From Deltaproteobacteria bacterium (lineage in GTDB: Bacteria > Desulfobacterota > Desulfobacteria > Desulfobacterales > JAUVKB01): a DNA stretch of 17,165 bases. A model generated the notes under the pieces. That model was given only the letters and a program-made list of their open reading frames with translations. It was not told the DNA's origin and ran no database searches. The translations under genes were made by a program, and so were the position numbers. This document shows positions 13,646 to 17,165 of the stretch, one piece after another. The stretch is from contig JAUVKB010000019.1 in the NCBI GenBank assembly GCA_030596405.1, forward strand, positions 1 through 17,165, in the 5' to 3' direction. The number at the start of each line of letters is the position of its first letter. The stretch's first letter is position 1.

Positions 13646-14251
13646 TCAATTATATATGCTGCTGATCATACTTTCCCCGATATCCAATGCCCGATAGTTC
13701 AATTCAAGTTTGGATTCCTCAAAAATATCTTTTAGAACACCCTTGATATCCCGGCACGTTATGGGAAAGTCATCAAGTGAGCACAGGGCTCCGAGCATGA
13801 TCATATTCAACATTATCGGGCCGCCCAGATCAACGGCCATACTGGTCGCCTCAAGCCAGAAAAGCCTTTTTGCCGACTGGGAAATTACAGATCTGATCCA
13901 TTCGATATCCGGGTATTGCACCTCGCCGGCAATAACATTTAAAGGATAAATAGGCCTGGAATTAACTATAAAAACAGTGCCGGCATTTGCATACTCTTCA
14001 AGTATTCTCAAGGCCTCTAACGGCTCAAGACCGATTACTATATGAGCTGCATTCGGGGGGATTATCGGACCTGCGTTACTCTCCTTTGAGAGGCGGATAT
14101 GGCTCATCACAGGCCCGCCTCTCTGGGACAACCCGAAAGTTTCCCCTATTGTGACTTTTAATCCTTTTCGGACTGCGGCTTTGCCCAGAATCTGTGAAGC
14201 CAGAACATTTCCCTGACCGCCGACACCGGTTATTATCAGATTTACAGACAT
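13646..14251 (-). CDS. iorB: Indolepyruvate:ferredoxin oxidoreductase, beta subunit
   Basis: The 201-residue protein starts at ATG 14251, 2 nt past the iorA stop, with AAGGGG inside the iorA end. It is a pyruvate-ferredoxin-oxidoreductase gamma-type domain: LIITGVGGQGNVLASQILGKAA at the start, ETFGLSQRGGPVMSHIRLS, and PNAAHIVIGLEPLEALR. Length and motifs fit IorB of archaea and anaerobic bacteria. With IorA it converts indolepyruvate, phenylpyruvate or hydroxyphenylpyruvate plus CoA to the aryl-acetyl-CoA, CO2 and reduced ferredoxin in the cytosol. Gene order iorA-iorB and the near-zero gap indicate equal expression of the subunits. Confidence 0.93.
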   Translation of the reverse strand: MSVNLIITGVGGQGNVLASQILGKAAVRKGLKVTIGETFGLSQRGGPVMSHIRLSKESNAGPIIPPNAAHIVIGLEPLEALRILEEYANAGTVFIVNSRPIYPLNVIAGEVQYPDIEWIRSVISQSAKRLFWLEATSMAVDLGGPIMLNMIMLGALCSLDDFPITCRDIKGVLKDIFEESKLELNYRALDIGESMISSIYN

Positions 14252-14253
14252 TT

Positions 14254-16194
14254 TTACCCCTTGTACGGCAAACTGGTTGAAATTCCCGGTTCATCGATTT
14301 TTTCTTGAATGATTGCTCCCTGTGGACATATATCAGCACAAATTCCGCAACCCACACAAATCACCTCATCAATACGCGCCTTTTGGGTCTGTTCATCCCG
14401 GATCAATCCCGGACAACGAAATATTCTGGTGCAATATCTGTTGCACCCGCACACCTCGCCTATACATTTGTCCTGATCTACATGCATTCTGTATGGGAAT
14501 CCCCCTTCCCTGCCCTGCACCAGGGCACATTTGCGTTTCAGGATAAGCACTCTTGGGCCGCTCTTTTTCATCAGGTCGTATATCATCCCTGCGGTGTTTT
14601 CCATGTCATAAGGATCTGCCTCTTTCACTGTGACGCCGATGGAACGGCACAGTTTTTCAATATCCACCGGTTCGGCAGAATGTCCCATGGCTGTAATGCC
14701 GGTTCCCGGATGCGGCTGGAAACCTGTCATGGCGGTTGCGCTGTTGTCTAAAATCAGCAGCAGGATATCAGATGAGTTGAATTTTGCATTGATAAGGGGG
14801 GCAATACCGGCATGGAAAAAAGTAGAGTCCCCGCAAACGGTGATAACCGGCTGATCAAATCCAAATTGTTCAAGTTTCCCGTACCCGCATGCAAGACCTG
14901 CCCCTGATCCCATGGCATGCACCGATTTTACCTGGCTAAAACCGGTCGGCCATATTCCCAGGGTGTAACAACCTATATCCCCTGAAACAAAACCGTTTCT
15001 GTTGTCCCGCAAAAGCGCCGTCTTGATGGCGTAAAATGATCCGCGGTGCGGACATCCCGGACAGAAACCAAATTCCCTTGGAGGCACGGAATTTTTAATA
15101 AGCGCTGATATTTTGTCCCTGTAAGATCTGTTTTTATGCGATATGCCAAAAATATTTCCGATTATTTCGATAAGACATGCCGGAGAAAGCTCACCGCAGG
15201 AAGGAACATCCCCTGAAGCCTTGCCGAAATAAGTTTTTAATCCGACTCCTTTTCCCAGATCCGATGCAAAAGATTTCACGTTGTCTTCAATAAACGGATC
15301 TGTCTCCTCTGCAAAAAGGATCTGATCGCAGGTTTTAAGGTGTTTTGCCAGCAGTGTTTTAGGCAGAGGCCAGGTGGTCCCGATTTTGAAAATTCCCACC
15401 TTACCTTCAAGGCCAAGTATCTTAACCGATTCCATCGCATAATTCCAGGAACATCCGGAGGAAATTACAAGCAAGTCCGGTTTGTCCGGCCCGTCATACC
15501 GGTTGAAAGGCGAGTTTTCAAAAAGTTCTGCCGCCGTGTTAAGTTTTTCATTCCTTGCCCGGTGCTTCGAAACCACGGGAAAGGTATGAAAAGGCGCGCC
15601 CGTATCAAAACAGGCTTTTGGATTAAGGTCCGGCAGATCGTGTATAAGTACATTGGACCGCGTATGGGAAAGCCGGGAGACACTTCTTATCATTACAATG
15701 TTTTTGATGCTCTCGGAAAGTTCAAAGGCCCATCGTGTCATCTCAAGGGCCTCCTGTGGGGTGGCAGGCTCAAGAAGCGGGATGCCGGACAATTTGGCAA
15801 ATATTCTTGCATCTTCCTCATTGGTACTCGATATCCCGCCCGGGTCGTCACAGGAGACCAATACAAGCCCGCCCTTTGTTCCCGAAAGGGTCAGATTGGT
15901 TAAAAAGTCCGATGTTACGTTTACCCCGTTTTGCTTCATGCTCACCAGAGCACGGCACCCGGCAAACGATGCGGCGGTAGCCGCCTCCATGGCAACTTTT
16001 TCATTTATCGACCATTCCACATAAATGGGCAGATCGTTTGCGGCCCCGGCAAGGGTTTCAATAATTTCAGAAGAAGGATTTCCCGGATAGCCCGAGCAAA
16101 AAATCACCCCGCCCTCTATGGCGCCGCGGGCAATAGCTTCATTTCCCTGGAGCAATAAATCGACTTCTCCTTTTTTTTGACTTATTATCTTCAT
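14254..16194 (-). CDS. iorA: Indolepyruvate:ferredoxin oxidoreductase, alpha subunit
   Basis: The 646-residue protein starts at ATG 16194, 6 nt after AGGAG, and overlaps the upstream gene by 4 nt (ATGA). Residues 10-180 are the pyrimidine-binding domain (GNEAIARGAIEGG, SGYPGNPSSEI, EWSINEKVAMEAA with the cofactor-activating Glu). The TPP pyrophosphate site is at 375-490 (CPGCPHR, GDIGCYTLG, then GDS at 455 and DNSATAMTG). The C-terminus carries two Fe-S sites: a regular one, Cys613-x2-Cys616-x2-Cys619-x3-Cys623-Pro, and an atypical first one with Cys577, 582, 584, 588 and 594. It oxidatively decarboxylates aryl-2-oxo acids from Trp, Phe and Tyr breakdown, or runs in reverse for their synthesis, passing electrons to ferredoxin. 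Confidence 0.95.
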   Translation of the reverse strand: MKIISQKKGEVDLLLQGNEAIARGAIEGGVIFCSGYPGNPSSEIIETLAGAANDLPIYVEWSINEKVAMEAATAASFAGCRALVSMKQNGVNVTSDFLTNLTLSGTKGGLVLVSCDDPGGISSTNEEDARIFAKLSGIPLLEPATPQEALEMTRWAFELSESIKNIVMIRSVSRLSHTRSNVLIHDLPDLNPKACFDTGAPFHTFPVVSKHRARNEKLNTAAELFENSPFNRYDGPDKPDLLVISSGCSWNYAMESVKILGLEGKVGIFKIGTTWPLPKTLLAKHLKTCDQILFAEETDPFIEDNVKSFASDLGKGVGLKTYFGKASGDVPSCGELSPACLIEIIGNIFGISHKNRSYRDKISALIKNSVPPREFGFCPGCPHRGSFYAIKTALLRDNRNGFVSGDIGCYTLGIWPTGFSQVKSVHAMGSGAGLACGYGKLEQFGFDQPVITVCGDSTFFHAGIAPLINAKFNSSDILLLILDNSATAMTGFQPHPGTGITAMGHSAEPVDIEKLCRSIGVTVKEADPYDMENTAGMIYDLMKKSGPRVLILKRKCALVQGREGGFPYRMHVDQDKCIGEVCGCNRYCTRIFRCPGLIRDEQTQKARIDEVICVGCGICADICPQGAIIQEKIDEPGISTSLPYKG

Positions 16195-17165
16195 GCTCTG
16201 CTCCTATCCATCTTTGCCCTTGCCTTCATACCCCTTGTTCTTTTATTATTGGAAGCTTGTTTCAAATGCTTAAAGCTGTCTTCAGGCAAATTTCCGGTTT
16301 GAATCCAACCGGAAGCAACAGCCTCATTAAAGATTTTTTCTCCGGCAATCGTCCTGATTATAACCGTATTCCATCCTTTTCGGCCTTCCACCGTTCCAAC
16401 GGAAATATCGGCCATTTCAGCCGTCATATCCTGACACAGACCACATCCTTTTTGTATAAACGGCCTGATTTCCGAAAGAGAAAAATCCGTCCGGCCCTTT
16501 TCGGTCTTAACCTGAAATTTTTCAGCAGGAGGCGGAGGAATATCAAATTTCTTGACCGGTCCCTCAATCCCTTTGTATTTCAAAAAAGCATCAAGCGCCC
16601 GATAATCGACGGCCCATGTGCAAAAAAGACCGATTTTAAGCTCTATGTATCCGTTTATCTTTTTCCCGTCCGGCTGCACCGGTTGTATCTGTTGCATTCG
16701 GGCCACAGCTTCCATCTGGCACGGAAGTCCAACCACGCCAAACCTTTCTTTTCCTTCCTTTATGGCTAAATTCAGCGCTGCAAGCCCACCGGATGCAGAA
16801 TATCGTGATCCGGAACATTTAATTACATCCGATCGATTTTCAGCTATACTCCCCTCCGGCGAGGCATGGTTGCCGGAATTCGTCAAGACAGCCGAATGTA
16901 TATATCCTTTCTCCAGAGCATATATCATAATAGCGGATACAACACCCCCATACTGGGCATTTTCCCTTATTTTTTCATCTGTTGCGCGTGCCGTGAAAAT
17001 TTTCCGGAAAGATCCTATTTCCCCGTTTTCAGAAGCACCAGAAGCATGATCAGGCCATTTTATTTTTGGAGATGTCCCCTCATAACCGGCCACAGGACAT
17101 ACTTGCAGACATCTTCCGTTCTCAGCAAGGCATCGATCCACCACAACCACTTTCCCGTCAAAATA
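16191..17165 (-). CDS. Coenzyme F420 hydrogenase/dehydrogenase beta-subunit family protein (partial)
   Basis: The frame is open to the right edge (YFDGKVVVVD precedes the first possible GTG start at 17150), so the true start is outside and at least 324 residues are present. The N-terminal part keeps a cysteine-rich Fe-S segment (ENGRCLQVCPVAG). The FrhB/FdhB core follows: QYGGVVSAIMIYALEKG, the conserved VVGLPCQMEAV, IGLFCTW and the C-terminal KGCGLCQDMTAEMADISVG. Proteins of this family carry FAD and Fe-S clusters and exchange electrons between ferredoxin, F420 or other carriers. Its stop overlaps the iorA start by 4 nt, so it is made together with the oxidoreductase and probably takes up or supplies its electrons. 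In a bacterium without F420-dependent methanogenesis the acceptor is open. Confidence 0.88.
   Translation of the reverse strand, partial: YFDGKVVVVDRCLAENGRCLQVCPVAGYEGTSPKIKWPDHASGASENGEIGSFRKIFTARATDEKIRENAQYGGVVSAIMIYALEKGYIHSAVLTNSGNHASPEGSIAENRSDVIKCSGSRYSASGGLAALNLAIKEGKERFGVVGLPCQMEAVARMQQIQPVQPDGKKINGYIELKIGLFCTWAVDYRALDAFLKYKGIEGPVKKFDIPPPPAEKFQVKTEKGRTDFSLSEIRPFIQKGCGLCQDMTAEMADISVGTVEGRKGWNTVIIRTIAGEKIFNEAVASGWIQTGNLPEDSFKHLKQASNNKRTRGMKARAKMDRSRA

Overview
The window looks like chromosomal DNA of a motile anaerobe of the Desulfobacterota (deltaproteobacteria), most like the sulfate-reducing Desulfobacterales. This rests on gene content only: receiver modules of the type that ends large hybrid kinases in that group, sigma-54 type promoters in a flagellar/chemotaxis cluster, csrA next to fliW, an indolepyruvate:ferredoxin oxidoreductase operon with an F420-hydrogenase-beta-like partner, and a thiolase-fold protein without the usual cysteine. 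No rRNA, tRNA, CRISPR array, insertion sequence or phage gene was seen.

Layout. (1) 1-1150 (-): a thiolase-fold enzyme that runs off the left edge. (2) 1390-4917 (+): a sigma-70 type promoter drives a transglutaminase-like/TPR protein and a second TPR protein, followed by an unusual single-chain fusion of endonuclease III and exonuclease III. (3) 4940-6836 (+): three phosphorelay genes (REC-Hpt, REC-DHp, REC) of visibly higher GC, with no kinase ATPase domain among them; the first looks like the detached tail of a hybrid kinase. (4) 6935-10612 (-): a flagellar/c-di-GMP block: a CheX-CheX-FliN fusion, a YcgR-like PilZ protein, a putative lipoprotein and a small helical protein. Two sigma-54 type promoters face these genes. 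(5) 11130-11847 (+): csrA and fliW, with a sigma-54 candidate upstream and a hairpin that puts the csrA ribosome-binding site in its loop. (6) 11848-12295: a gene-poor stretch bracketed by a sigma-70 type promoter and an intrinsic terminator, perhaps an untranslated RNA. (7) 12296-13292 (+): recR and a YkgJ-type cysteine-cluster protein. (8) 13314-17165 (-): a tight operon of an FrhB-like flavoprotein (cut by the right edge), iorA, iorB and a small protein.

How the parts fit. Region 8 should oxidise aryl-2-oxo acids to aryl-CoA and pass electrons to ferredoxin, with the FrhB-like protein as likely electron exchanger. Regions 4 and 5 link chemotaxis (CheY-P dephosphorylation at the flagellar switch), c-di-GMP and CsrA/FliW control of flagellin synthesis. 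Region 3 can relay phosphate but needs a kinase from elsewhere. The most unusual items are the Nth-ExoA fusion, the double-CheX FliN protein and the kinase-less phosphorelay. I cannot claim any of them is undescribed without a database search.
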